Below, in pieces: positions 28,889 through 38,198 of a stretch of 53,969 bases of DNA; the stretch's first letter is position 1, and each line of letters starts with the position of its first letter. Position numbers and translations under genes: made by a program. Source of the DNA: Flammeovirgaceae bacterium (GTDB taxonomy: Bacteria; Bacteroidota; Bacteroidia; Cytophagales; Cyclobacteriaceae); assembly GCA_002691385.1 (NCBI GenBank), contig NZHT01000066.1:7988-61956 (forward strand), written 5' to 3'. The notes beneath the pieces were generated by a model, which was not told the DNA's origin, made no database searches, and was given only the letters and a program-made list of their open reading frames with translations.

Positions 28889-29959
28889 TTAACTGGTCTC
28901 TTTAAATGTTGACAGTACCGCATCGACTTCTTGTAACAAAATTCTTTTTTTCTTGCCTGGTGCAGCAACAAAGCCTTCGATATAATAAATTAACTGCTCT
29001 TTTTCAGAGACAAAAGTATAACTAATATAAGGACCACCAAGGGAGTTATCATTGATTTTCCATAGCCCTCTGCTCTCGATGGCATAACGACCCTTAAATT
29101 TGGTTTTCTTCAGGAACACCGTATTTAAATCATCCCGCATTTGTCTGGTAATGAATAATTTATTTTTCTCTCCATCTCTTAAAAATTTTTTCGTAATTCG
29201 ATCTCTGAATTCAGGTACCTGATCAAATATTTCAATATTTGTGTAAGGTTCATAATACACAAACACGTTTTGTTCCTTATTCCCATTTAGATACCTAATC
29301 CAATAAAAGCCAGGCTCACTTACTGCTTGCTGCCAACCTGCAGGTATATTTATTTGAAATGAATGCTCTTCCTTCACCAATTTTTCAAGCCCTTTTTCAT
29401 GACTCGAAAATAACTTCCTTACCGTCCGATCTCGATCCCTTTTCTCAAATAAGGATTTTATTTTTTCTTTATTTATTTTAATTTTTTGTACAAGCTCTTT
29501 TTCCGTATTTCCGAATAAATATAAGATAATCTGTCCTTTAGCAAACTCATCTTTTCGAATACTCATAAACAGACTAGTATCAAGTTTAATCATGCTTCGA
29601 GATTCAGGAGTAAGAAAGCCCTTTAAAACGTTACTATCTGAAGTCTCACTATCCAAAGTCACCACAAAAATCATATTAGCTGATGTTTTAAGAGTAGTAT
29701 TTAACTTTTTTGGACTGACCCGATTGAGATAAAATAAAGGCTCATCTTGTGGTAAACCTGATACAGGTTCGCTGAGCACATCTCTAAGCTGTATTCCCAA
29801 ATCTTGATCCCACTGCTTTTGATCCATCACCAACATGATACTACCAATTTCTCCCTTAGCCGTTGGCATAAATTCTTGGGCTATCTTATTCTGCGTTTCT
29901 CCACAAAACGCGAATAATAAGGTAGCACAAATAATAAACAAATGGTTTCTTTTTATCAT
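28889..29959 (-). CDS. DUF4837 family exported protein
   Basis: 356 residues recognisable as DUF4837, a Bacteroidota family of unknown function. A hydrophobic N-terminal signal runs to about residue 18, followed by Cys19. The residue before it is Phe, an unusual lipobox, so lipidation is uncertain. Recognisable segments are GEIGSIMLVMDQKQWD, LPQDEPLFYLNRVSP and INIPAGWQQ. The mature protein is mixed alpha/beta with charged helices around 165-195. It lies 36 bases after the LysM transglycosylase and 14 before maeB; the transglycosylase-DUF4837 pairing recurs in Bacteroidota, suggesting an envelope role. That role is inference. Confidence 0.82.
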   Translation of the reverse strand: MIKRNHLFIICATLLFAFCGETQNKIAQEFMPTAKGEIGSIMLVMDQKQWDQDLGIQLRDVLSEPVSGLPQDEPLFYLNRVSPKKLNTTLKTSANMIFVVTLDSETSDSNVLKGFLTPESRSMIKLDTSLFMSIRKDEFAKGQIILYLFGNTEKELVQKIKINKEKIKSLFEKRDRDRTVRKLFSSHEKGLEKLVKEEHSFQINIPAGWQQAVSEPGFYWIRYLNGNKEQNVFVYYEPYTNIEIFDQVPEFRDRITKKFLRDGEKNKLFITRQMRDDLNTVFLKKTKFKGRYAIESRGLWKINDNSLGGPYISYTFVSEKEQLIYYIEGFVAAPGKKKRILLQEVDAVLSTFKETS

Positions 29960-29996
29960 TTAACAAAAATTATAGGTTAAGCTACTCATAATCCTT

Positions 29997-31355
29997 TTAA
30001 TCATTCCCAATAATTAAGATTTGGCCAGGATAAATAGTGTTAGAATTCAGTTTGTTTATTTTTTTAATGGTTGCAACTGAAACTTTTGAATTCTTTGAAA
30101 TAATCCATAATGAATCCCCTCTTCTGACCTTATAAATAGTCCCACTTTTTATAGTTGATGATTTCTGATTCTGATTGGCCGTTACATAAACTTTTTGATT
30201 AATCTTACTATTACTCGGAAGGGTCCAAATGACTAAATTTTGCCCTGTAAGAATCAAAGTCGAACTAAGATGATTCCACTTTTGGATATCTGAGACTCGT
30301 ACAAAGTAACGCTGCGCAATACTTCCTAAATTATCTCCACTCTTAACACGATAAATATTTTTAATTCTCCCATAGGTACTACCCGCCGTAGCCCTTGCCA
30401 AGTACTCTAATTCCTCCTTTCCTACTTTATTAGCAGTATCATATAAAAATTCACGTTGAGTATTTATGTAAAGCTTCCTATCCACAGGCACATTCAATGA
30501 AAAATCACGCACCCCTTCAGGAATCACTCCCCTTTTAATACTCGGGTTAAGATCAAGCAATTCTTCCAAAACAATATCAGCAAAATGTGCAAATGTGCCG
30601 AGGTGTAAATATTGATTGACGATAATCGTATCTGATGATGCTAATGATAATTTTTGATCGGGGAAAAGATTATGCTCTTCAGCATAATTCAACAAATAAT
30701 TGATGGCAATAAATTGTGGAATATAGGAACGTGTCTCTCTAGGTAAATATCGATAAATCTTCCAAAAATCTTTTTTATAACCACTTCTTCTGATGGCTTT
30801 ACGAACATTACCTGGACCACAATTGTAGGCCGCAATAGCCAAATCCCATCTACCAAAAGAATTGTACAGGCTTTTTAAATACCTGCAAGCTGCATCCGTT
30901 GCCTGATGTGGGTCCATACGCTCATCTATGTACCATGAATTAGATAACCCATAGAATCGTCCTGTGCTTGGCATGAATTGCCATAATCCAACTGCGCTGG
31001 CTCGTGACTGGGCCCTGGGCACCAAACCTGACTCAACGATCGCCAAATATTTTAGATCATCGGGTAAACCATGTTCTTCTAGATAGGGTTCTATGATAGA
31101 AAAATAATAATCTTTTTTTTCAAGAATCCCTCTTGTATAATCCCGATTACGAATAGAAAAATAGTCTATGAAGCTCTTCACCGTCTTGTTAAAGGTTAGC
31201 GGAATTTCCGTATTTAAACACCCCATACGATCAGCGATCTCAGCATAATTAGCATCAGGAATATAATCATAAGTTTGATGCAAAGAATCCCCTTCAGCAG
31301 CAAGCACACTTATCACATAATACATACTCAAAAATATTGTTGAACCTATCTTCAT
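29997..31355 (-). CDS. LysM-containing lytic murein transglycosylase (MltD-like)
   Basis: 452 residues. A signal peptide (about 1-20) is followed by a family-1 SLT domain (about 85-230) with catalytic Glu108 in LAIVESG, then SRASAVGLWQFMPSTG and AAYNCGPGNVRKA. Two LysM peptidoglycan-binding repeats follow at about 334-378 (YRVKSGDNLGSIAQRY) and 405-449 (YKVRRGDSLWIISKN). It cleaves glycan strands in the periplasm, forming 1,6-anhydro ends. The gene begins 5 bases after gatA. A cell-wall remodelling role fits with the EnvC-like gene upstream in the same run. Confidence 0.93.
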   Translation of the reverse strand: MKIGSTIFLSMYYVISVLAAEGDSLHQTYDYIPDANYAEIADRMGCLNTEIPLTFNKTVKSFIDYFSIRNRDYTRGILEKKDYYFSIIEPYLEEHGLPDDLKYLAIVESGLVPRAQSRASAVGLWQFMPSTGRFYGLSNSWYIDERMDPHQATDAACRYLKSLYNSFGRWDLAIAAYNCGPGNVRKAIRRSGYKKDFWKIYRYLPRETRSYIPQFIAINYLLNYAEEHNLFPDQKLSLASSDTIIVNQYLHLGTFAHFADIVLEELLDLNPSIKRGVIPEGVRDFSLNVPVDRKLYINTQREFLYDTANKVGKEELEYLARATAGSTYGRIKNIYRVKSGDNLGSIAQRYFVRVSDIQKWNHLSSTLILTGQNLVIWTLPSNSKINQKVYVTANQNQKSSTIKSGTIYKVRRGDSLWIISKNSKVSVATIKKINKLNSNTIYPGQILIIGND

Positions 31356-31360
31356 ATCTC

Positions 31361-32782
31361 TTATTTGGGTTTAAATGACTTAGCGAAAGAAAAAAGCTTT
31401 TCTTCCTCAAAACTCGCAGCCATTACCTGTAATCCAATAGGCATAGCATTTTGATCTTTTCCCATCGGGATAGAAATAGCAGGTATGCCTGCAACAGAAG
31501 CCTGTACAGTAAATAAATCCGATAGATACATTTCTACAGGATTTACGGTTTTAGAATTAATCTTAAAAGCAGTAGTCGCCGTAGTTGGTGAAATAATGAA
31601 ATCGTATTCTTTTAAGATATCATCAGTATAGTCTTTAATCAATCGTCTTACTTTTTGGGCCTTAGTATAAAATGCATCGTGATAACTCGAGGAAAGCACA
31701 AAAGTTCCTAGAAGAATTCTTCTCAAAACTTCAGAGCCAAATCCATTTGTTCGTGATTTTTTATACATAGAATCTAAGTTAGAAATCTCTAAATCTCTAA
31801 AGCCATAACGTACCCCATCAAATCTTGCTAAGTTGGCACTGGCCTCAGCAGATGTCAAGATATAGTAAGTTGGTAATAAATATTCTAGATAAGGAAAAGA
31901 TACCTGCTCCAAAAGATGGCCTGATGCTTTTAAGTTCGACATAGTTTGACTCATCATTTGACTGACCGAGTTCGCTATTCCTTCTGCCTCATTAATTTCA
32001 GCAAAATAAGCAATCTTATATCTATTCAACTTAATAAAACTTTGAGAATAATAAGGCACTTTTTTTCTACTTGATGTGGCATCTTGCTCATCACTACCCG
32101 CTATTATTTCGAGGATTAACTCTGCATCAGAGATGCTTTTGGAGAAAACCCCTACACAATCGAAGGAGCTAGAATAAGCAGTAAGACCATAACGAGAAAT
32201 TCGAGAATAGGTAGGCTTAAGACCATAAACGCCACAAAATGCAGCTGGTTGACGAACGGACCCACCCGTGTCAGAACCTAAAGAAATCTGACACATATCT
32301 GTTTGAACTCCCACAGCGCTTCCCCCTGAAGAGCCTCCCGGTACTCGTGATGGATTTGCTCCATTTTTAACCAAACCAAATGCTGAGTTTTCATTAGAGG
32401 AGCCCATTGCAAATTCATCACAATTTTGCCTACCTATCACAATGGCGTCCTCATCTAGTAAACGTTGAATGGGTGTCGCTGTGATTTGACTCTCAAAATC
32501 TTCAAGAATTTTACTTGAGCAAGAAACCAAATGGCCTTTCAAGCAGAAAAGATCTTTAATCCCCACCACTAAACCCGCCAAACGACCAGCAGTTCCCTGC
32601 TTTAATTTCAAATCAATTTGCGCCGCCTTTGTTATGCTTTCTTCCCTATATACTTCAAGAAAAGCATTTAAATTTGGGTTTTTCTCCTCAATTTTTCCTA
32701 AATGATGGTTTACTATTTGGACAACCGTAATGCGATGCCCATCAAGATCAGCCCTAATTTGCTGATATGATTTGTAAAACAT
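31361..32782 (-). CDS. gatA: Asp-tRNA(Asn)/Glu-tRNA(Gln) amidotransferase subunit A
   Basis: 473 residues, an amidase-signature enzyme. The Lys76 (VGIKDLF), Ser151 (GGSSGGSAVGV) and Ser175 (SDTGGSVRQP) spacing equals the Lys-cisSer-Ser triad of GatA. It releases ammonia from glutamine for GatB, which uses it to amidate misacylated tRNA. It lies between tatA (6 bases) and the transglycosylase (5 bases). gatC is elsewhere in the window and gatB is not visible, so the three subunit genes are dispersed. Confidence 0.95.
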   Translation of the reverse strand: MFYKSYQQIRADLDGHRITVVQIVNHHLGKIEEKNPNLNAFLEVYREESITKAAQIDLKLKQGTAGRLAGLVVGIKDLFCLKGHLVSCSSKILEDFESQITATPIQRLLDEDAIVIGRQNCDEFAMGSSNENSAFGLVKNGANPSRVPGGSSGGSAVGVQTDMCQISLGSDTGGSVRQPAAFCGVYGLKPTYSRISRYGLTAYSSSFDCVGVFSKSISDAELILEIIAGSDEQDATSSRKKVPYYSQSFIKLNRYKIAYFAEINEAEGIANSVSQMMSQTMSNLKASGHLLEQVSFPYLEYLLPTYYILTSAEASANLARFDGVRYGFRDLEISNLDSMYKKSRTNGFGSEVLRRILLGTFVLSSSYHDAFYTKAQKVRRLIKDYTDDILKEYDFIISPTTATTAFKINSKTVNPVEMYLSDLFTVQASVAGIPAISIPMGKDQNAMPIGLQVMAASFEEEKLFSFAKSFKPK

Positions 32783-32788
32783 TAAAAA

Positions 32789-32992
32789 TTAAGGTTTCTT
32801 TTCTTCTGATTGGGCACCTTGTTCGATTTCTTGCTTAATGTCCTTGGTGGCATCCTTAAACTCTCTTATGCCTTTACCTAGTCCCCTCGCTATTTCAGGT
32901 ATTTTTTTTGCCCCAAAAAATACGACCAGAAAAAGGCCAATGACAATCCATTCCCATCCTCCAGGCATTCCAAATGCTAGTATAGTATCCAT
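32789..32992 (-). CDS. tatA: Twin-arginine translocase subunit TatA/TatE
   Basis: 67 residues. One transmembrane helix (about 13-27, WEWIVIGLFLVVFFG) is followed by the hinge FFGAKKIPE and an amphipathic helix (ARGLGKGIREFKDATKD), with a charged tail. TatA polymerises to pass folded Tat substrates across the inner membrane. tatC is not in the window. Position between an EnvC-like gene and gatA fits the syntenic block of envelope genes seen in other Bacteroidota. Confidence 0.93.
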   Translation of the reverse strand: MDTILAFGMPGGWEWIVIGLFLVVFFGAKKIPEIARGLGKGIREFKDATKDIKQEIEQGAQSEEKKP

Positions 32993-33040
32993 GAATATTT
33001 TTTTTATTTAATCAAAGATAAGCAAAAAGCTATCAAACTA

Positions 33041-34237
33041 TTACTTTAACCATCTTTCAGGATCAAGTTTTTTTTTGTCTCGCCAAACTTCAAAATGCAA
33101 TTGCGAAATTCCTGTGTTATTCGTTTGTACCTTTCCAATCAAGTCTCCTGTCCGTAGTAATTGCCCCTGTTTGACTTTTACACTTTTTAATTTGGAATAA
33201 ACGGTATAATAGTTCCCATGCTTAACAATAACGACATTATTTTGCCCAGGAACAAATGCTTTAACTCTTACCTCCCCATCAAACACTACTCCTACATCTT
33301 CATCCCTTTGCGTCTGAATATCTATGCCAGTATTATTAATATTTACATTTTTTAAAACTAAATCCCTTTGAAGGCCGAACCTTAAGGAAATAAACCCAGT
33401 CTTAACAGGCCAGGGTAGCTTTCTCATTTGATTCTCAAATCTTCCTGATAGTTCCTTGGCAAGCTCTTTTTCCCCTGAAGATATTTTCTTTTCGGCTTCC
33501 AGTTCAATCTTGATCAAACTAGCAATCAAATTATCCAATTTTTTTATCGATCTCTTTCGTTCCGACACCTCTTCCCTCAGTGATCTTTCATTTTTTGTCA
33601 ACTGAGTAATGAGATTACTTTTTTCTTTTTTAAGGTTAATTAATTGATTACTCTCCGTCTTTTTACTCTTAATTACTAACTGTAATTCTGATTTTCTTTC
33701 CTCTTGTACCATCTGCTGAACTATCAACTCTTCCTTAGTTTCTGCTATTTGATCAGATTGCCTTTTACGGGCCTCGGCATATTGTTCCATATATTTCAAC
33801 CGCATAAAAAATTGGATAAAAGAATCAGATGCAAATAGAAATGAGATAAAGCTATAACCATTTTTCGATTTATAAGATTTATAAATCATTGCCGCATACT
33901 CTTCTTTCATCGATTTTAAATACAAATCAATATCACGAATAATAGACTCTAATTCCAATATTTCAGTAGTAATTAGGTCAACCTCCTGATCTAAGGTTCT
34001 CAATAGTTTTTGACGAAAACGAATTTGATTTTCTAAAGCCTTCAATTGACCTAATGTAGCCGTTTTCTTGTTTTTTGTTTGTCCCAAAATCTTTTCAGCC
34101 TCTGTAATTTTTTTGATATTTTCAATCCGTTCTAACGCTAACTGTTTTCTATCTTTTTGACCAACAGCGGTTAATGATACCCCCATTAATAATAGCAGAA
34201 GAATAAAATCAGTCCTTAAGAAACTTTGCTGGAACAT
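33041..34237 (-). CDS. EnvC-like murein hydrolase activator (coiled coil plus LytM/M23 domain)
   Basis: 398 residues from the ATG at 34237, which gives a proper signal peptide (FILLLLLMGVSLTAVGQ). The open frame to 34369 lies inside the upstream gene. A long coiled coil (about 30-260) is followed by a LytM domain at about 290-398. Metal-site residues of active M23 peptidases are degenerate: the usual HxGxD start reads NTGIDI, YxHL reads TVYSKL, and the final motif is LHFEVW. It should therefore activate amidases for septal cell-wall splitting rather than cut peptidoglycan itself, as EnvC does. It overlaps DUF4292 by 29 bases. Confidence 0.88.
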   Translation of the reverse strand: MFQQSFLRTDFILLLLLMGVSLTAVGQKDRKQLALERIENIKKITEAEKILGQTKNKKTATLGQLKALENQIRFRQKLLRTLDQEVDLITTEILELESIIRDIDLYLKSMKEEYAAMIYKSYKSKNGYSFISFLFASDSFIQFFMRLKYMEQYAEARKRQSDQIAETKEELIVQQMVQEERKSELQLVIKSKKTESNQLINLKKEKSNLITQLTKNERSLREEVSERKRSIKKLDNLIASLIKIELEAEKKISSGEKELAKELSGRFENQMRKLPWPVKTGFISLRFGLQRDLVLKNVNINNTGIDIQTQRDEDVGVVFDGEVRVKAFVPGQNNVVIVKHGNYYTVYSKLKSVKVKQGQLLRTGDLIGKVQTNNTGISQLHFEVWRDKKKLDPERWLK

Positions 34238-34952
34238 TGAATGGAAACTTAAGTATTTTGTCTGGTAAATTGACCGATTTAATATTAATATCAATTTGTT
34301 TAGATGATTGTTGTTTTTCCAAAAATGTGAGTACAAATTTGATATAAAAAGGTAGTAGAGCCTGCTCATTTACTCGACTAAAATTACCGTAATTTATAGC
34401 AATCTCATACTTGGCTAAAGAATTTTTAATAGAAATTTTTTCTAATTTATTGGACTTATCACCAATAAAATTTCTTATTAAAAATGGGCCTTCATTTTGA
34501 TCATAAAAGGTCCCCTCTTGTTCTTTATTTACCCCTAACCTTTTATTCGAAGACAAAGGATTGCCAAGCATAATCGCTTGAATCCATTTAAAATTCAAGT
34601 TAAAACCATAAAAATTACTGAACTCCCTATAGCTAGACTTCATATAATTATGATCAATTCTATCAAGTAAAAAAACTGAATCTGTAGTTAATTTTATCCT
34701 AAATGCTTCAATACCCAAGCCTGGTGAAATCGAAATCCAAATCAAGCTATCAGACTTAATCCTAAGATTGGCAACTGCCGATAGTTTTTGATCTCCATTG
34801 GTGTAAATTAATTTAGCCTTAGCTGTAAAATAATCAAATTTGAATGCATTTATATCTATATTATCTTGATTCAAATAAATCAATCTTTTATTACACCCCG
34901 TCAAAAATACAAGGATGACCAAAATTCCAAAAAATCTAATCATGAATTTCAC
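34209..34952 (-). CDS. DUF4292 family lipoprotein
   Basis: 247 residues. A lipoprotein signal ends in LTGC (Cys20), so it is probably anchored to a membrane. The rest is beta-rich (FDYFTAKAKLIYTNGDQKLSAVANLRI, SLIWISISPGLGIEAFRI, YEIAINYGNFSRVN), recalling the LolA/LolB-like fold suggested for related DUF4292 proteins. The function is unknown. A TPR protein, DUF4292 and EnvC-like gene in this order recur in Bacteroidota. Here all three overlap (17 and 29 bases), so translation is coupled and a shared envelope process is likely. The stop is TGA. Confidence 0.85.
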   Translation of the reverse strand: MKFMIRFFGILVILVFLTGCNKRLIYLNQDNIDINAFKFDYFTAKAKLIYTNGDQKLSAVANLRIKSDSLIWISISPGLGIEAFRIKLTTDSVFLLDRIDHNYMKSSYREFSNFYGFNLNFKWIQAIMLGNPLSSNKRLGVNKEQEGTFYDQNEGPFLIRNFIGDKSNKLEKISIKNSLAKYEIAINYGNFSRVNEQALLPFYIKFVLTFLEKQQSSKQIDINIKSVNLPDKILKFPFNVPAKFLKD

Positions 34953-36621
34953 TATTTTTGATTTTTAATTCTATTGAATCAGTGGTTCCTCCCAGTTCTT
35001 TAGCTTTTCTCCACTGAGTCAATGCTTTTTTGAATTGACCAAGCTCAAAAAGCACATCACCATAATGTTCTATAACAGTTCCATTTTCATCTATCAAAGT
35101 GGCTTTTCTTAAATAAATTTCAGCTTCTTCATATTGCTTCATTGTGAAAAGTATCCAACCGTAAGTATCCAAATAAGTAGCATTTTCAGGATGCTTCTTA
35201 ATTAACTTTTTCGACATATCTTTTGCTTTTATTAACTGCTGTTTGCGCAAGCAAAGAAAATAACTATAATTATTCAACACATGTTCGTTCTCTGGATTGA
35301 TTGCAAGTGCTTTTTTATATGCTTCATCGGATTGAGGATATTGCTCTAAGGAATTGTAGATATCACCGAGTTGTGCATAAAAAAATCCAAGCAAATTAGG
35401 GTCTCCAACATATTTTCTTCCATAACTTAAAAGACGTTCAGCTGTTTCAAACTCTTTATTAGAATAATGAGCAACACCATTGTAAAAATATAACAATGCC
35501 TGATTGGGGTAGCGCTCCAGAGCCTGATCACAATGCCGTATCACACTATCATATTCAAGATTTTGGAATTCTATAGAAATTACCTGCTGCCAAACATTGT
35601 AATCTGCGCCTTCAAGTGTAATGGCCTTTCTGTAATTTGAAAGTGCCTCGACTTCTTTGTCAAGCTTTAAGTAGGCATCTCCTACAAAAGCAATCGCCTC
35701 AAATCGGGTTGGATAAATTTTGAGCAATTGGTCAAGTAAATCCGTCAATGATGCCGTCAATGAAACCTTGTCAATCAATGCGTCTAGCAGTTGAATTTTT
35801 GCCGACAGGGGTGCTTCTTGAGAAGAAAACCCTTCTTTTAAGAAAAAGATGGCTTTATCGTAATCGTTTTGCTGAAGAGCAATTTGAGAAATTAACAGTT
35901 TGGCTTTGGCATCTTCCCATTCCAATAATTTGACCATGGCCTGATCGTATGCTTTATTTATGATCAATATAGAGCACAGCTCAAGCACATACCTGATCTC
36001 ATAAGGTGACTGGGCAATTAATCTATTCCAATCTTCTTCGAGGGCATCTATATCGTTCTTTTGAAGGTATATCTTTTGACGCTCACGCATGATATTCTCA
36101 GATATTCCAAATAATTCCTGCCCTTTTTCATAAGCTTCAAGTGCCTCATCCCATTTTTTTTGAAACTTATAAAGTGCTCCAAGATCAAAATAATATTGCT
36201 CGTTTCCTGGCAGATCGATAAGTTTTGTATAGACCTCTTCCAAATCCACATATCTATTGAGTGAACTGAGTATATCTCCTTTAAATATGAGGTAAAATTT
36301 ATTTCCCCCATCTAAGGAAATAGCTTGATTTATGTGGATCAGAGCCGCTTGTGATGCATTAGAAATCATATCAAGCTCAGCCAATTTAAAATAGACAACA
36401 GCGTTGTTTGGCTCCAGTCGATTTGCCTGCTGAAAAGTAGTTCTCGCTGCCGGATAATTGCCTAGAATAAGAAGTCTGCTTCCCTCAATAATTAGGGTTT
36501 CAACTCGTAAGGATAATGCTTGGGATTGTGAATCCTTAGGAATATTATTTTTTCTTTTCCGTTGTGCCGATAGCGAACACAAAATACAAGTTAAAAAGCA
36601 AACAAAAATGGCAAACCTCAT
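34936..36621 (-). CDS. Periplasmic tetratricopeptide-repeat protein
   Basis: 561 residues. A signal peptide (1-20, ending SLSAQ) is followed by TPR units along nearly the whole length, for example GNYPAARTTFQQANRLEPNN near 53-72, YDLGALYKFQKKWDEALEAYEKG, ALLYFYNGVAHYSNKEFETAERLL, YAQLGDIYNSLEQYPQSDEAYKKALAINPENEH, and a C-terminal LDTYGWILFTMKQYEEAEIYLRKA. It is likely a protein-interaction scaffold in the periplasm or at the outer membrane. No enzyme motif is seen. It precedes and overlaps DUF4292, and follows the flippase by 80 bases. This gap holds a 9-bp inverted repeat. Confidence 0.85.
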   Translation of the reverse strand: MRFAIFVCFLTCILCSLSAQRKRKNNIPKDSQSQALSLRVETLIIEGSRLLILGNYPAARTTFQQANRLEPNNAVVYFKLAELDMISNASQAALIHINQAISLDGGNKFYLIFKGDILSSLNRYVDLEEVYTKLIDLPGNEQYYFDLGALYKFQKKWDEALEAYEKGQELFGISENIMRERQKIYLQKNDIDALEEDWNRLIAQSPYEIRYVLELCSILIINKAYDQAMVKLLEWEDAKAKLLISQIALQQNDYDKAIFFLKEGFSSQEAPLSAKIQLLDALIDKVSLTASLTDLLDQLLKIYPTRFEAIAFVGDAYLKLDKEVEALSNYRKAITLEGADYNVWQQVISIEFQNLEYDSVIRHCDQALERYPNQALLYFYNGVAHYSNKEFETAERLLSYGRKYVGDPNLLGFFYAQLGDIYNSLEQYPQSDEAYKKALAINPENEHVLNNYSYFLCLRKQQLIKAKDMSKKLIKKHPENATYLDTYGWILFTMKQYEEAEIYLRKATLIDENGTVIEHYGDVLFELGQFKKALTQWRKAKELGGTTDSIELKIKNSEIHD

Positions 36622-36643
36622 GTCCTGATGATGCTATAAATTT

Positions 36644-36690
36644 ATTTGGTCTGAAAGAACATTGAAGAAAAATGTAGTTAAAGACCAAAT
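36644..36690. repeat. 9-bp inverted repeat between flippase and TPR genes
   Basis: ATTTGGTCT (36644-36652) and AGACCAAAT (36682-36690), perfect over nine bases with a 29-base spacer. No T tract follows, so it is not a classic terminator. It may form an RNA stem-loop between the two cistrons or be a spaced protein-binding site. Confidence 0.45.
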
Positions 36691-36701
36691 CAGGGTCAAA
36701 C

Positions 36702-38195
36702 TTAATGATATTCAACCTCTTTTTTACTAGACTTTTCTACGTAATAGACAAGAAATAAATAAAAGCCTACCAAACCCAATCCCAACCCATATCTAATGAA
36801 CAATGATAAATCTAAATTTACAATCATAGCCGTTGCCAATGTAGCATAAATGAAATAAAAACATCCTTTGGATAATTTATATTTGATAGGAAAATAACGT
36901 TGCCCTATGAAATAACTTAGCAAAGTCATGAACAACCAAGAAATTATAGACGCCCAAGCACTGCCCATAAAACCTAATACAGGAATCAATGAAACATTCA
37001 GTAAAATGGTAAGTATAGCTCCTAAAACACTGATGACAGCCCCTATTCTGGTATGATCAGTCAATTTATACCAAACGGAAAGATTAAAAAATATTCCCAT
37101 TACAAGTCCTGAACCTAGTAATACTGGAACGATAATTAATCCGTCCAAATAAGGACTATTGGCTCCAAATATCAACTGAGCAAGTTCAGGTAACATTAAA
37201 GAAATAACCATCCAACTTAGTCCACCAAAAATAATGAACCCATTCATGGCACTCGCGTATAATTGTTTTGAATTGGTTTCATGAGCATGATTGAAGAAAA
37301 AAGGTTCAAAAGCAAATTTGTAAGCCTGTACGGATAAGGCCATAAAAACAGAAAGCTTAAAACATGCACCAAAAATACCTAAGGCAGCAGCATTACTCAA
37401 GTCAGGATAAAATCCTTCTGGCAACAAGTATTTCAAAGATTGCCTTGAAAACATTTCGTTGATCACTCCTGCCAATTGCAAAACCACTAATGGCGCAGCA
37501 TAGGCCAAAAATGGCTTTAATATTTTCACTGAAAAATTGAATTTAACCCTCAATAATACACCAGAAAAAAGTAGTAAATAAATTGAGTTGGCGATTAAAT
37601 TGGATAAGAAAATATGTCCAGCGCCCAACTCTGGGAAATAAATTGCCGCTAAAAGAGAATGAGAATCATGAGTGACCTGTACAGGTAAATAAACTATAAA
37701 GAACAAGTTCAAACCAATATTTAGTCCAATATTCAACAACTTAAAGGCTACAAACTTTTTGCCCTTTCTTAAGATTCTCAGTCTTGCAAAGGGTATAGCG
37801 GCTATTGCGTCTAAGGATAGAATCAATACACACCAGATAATGAGATGCCCCTTTCCCTCATATTGCAATAACAGAGCAAGGTTTTCTGAAAAAAATATCA
37901 AAATGGACCCCAAAAAAAGGCAATTCAGAAAAATCATAGAGATCGCTAAATCAAAATAATTTTGATGAGTTTGCTTTTGTTGACTTGAAAACCTAAAATA
38001 AGTGGTTTCGAAACCTAATGTAAAAATTATATTAAATAACGCAATGAAAGCAAATAACTCAACGACAATTGCGTACTCACTCGGCTTAAAGTAAACAACA
38101 TAAAGTGGTACCAAAAGCCAATTCAATAATCGGCCTAAGATGCTACTTAAACCATAAATGGCAGTATCTCCAATAAGATTTTTTAACTGTTTCAA
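36702..38195 (-). CDS. Wzx/MATE-like oligosaccharide flippase
   Basis: 497 residues with roughly 14 hydrophobic helices from the N-terminus to about 485, in the polysaccharide-biosynthesis (MOP superfamily) pattern. The N-terminal IYGLSSILGRLLNWLLVPLYVVYFKPSEYAIV and the ETTYFRFSS segment are typical of Bacteroidota members. It probably flips a lipid-linked saccharide across the inner membrane. No glycosyltransferases are nearby, so the cargo is not indicated. In many Bacteroidota the same gene lies just upstream of the TPR-DUF4292-EnvC set, as it does here. It starts 3 bases after echA. Confidence 0.88.
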   Translation of the reverse strand: MKQLKNLIGDTAIYGLSSILGRLLNWLLVPLYVVYFKPSEYAIVVELFAFIALFNIIFTLGFETTYFRFSSQQKQTHQNYFDLAISMIFLNCLFLGSILIFFSENLALLLQYEGKGHLIIWCVLILSLDAIAAIPFARLRILRKGKKFVAFKLLNIGLNIGLNLFFIVYLPVQVTHDSHSLLAAIYFPELGAGHIFLSNLIANSIYLLLFSGVLLRVKFNFSVKILKPFLAYAAPLVVLQLAGVINEMFSRQSLKYLLPEGFYPDLSNAAALGIFGACFKLSVFMALSVQAYKFAFEPFFFNHAHETNSKQLYASAMNGFIIFGGLSWMVISLMLPELAQLIFGANSPYLDGLIIVPVLLGSGLVMGIFFNLSVWYKLTDHTRIGAVISVLGAILTILLNVSLIPVLGFMGSAWASIISWLFMTLLSYFIGQRYFPIKYKLSKGCFYFIYATLATAMIVNLDLSLFIRYGLGLGLVGFYLFLVYYVEKSSKKEVEYH

Positions 38196-38198
38196 AAA

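Noticed and set aside
34238-34369. Upstream extension of the EnvC-like gene
   Set aside because: It lies in the DUF4292 coding region; the ATG at 34237 gives a standard signal peptide.
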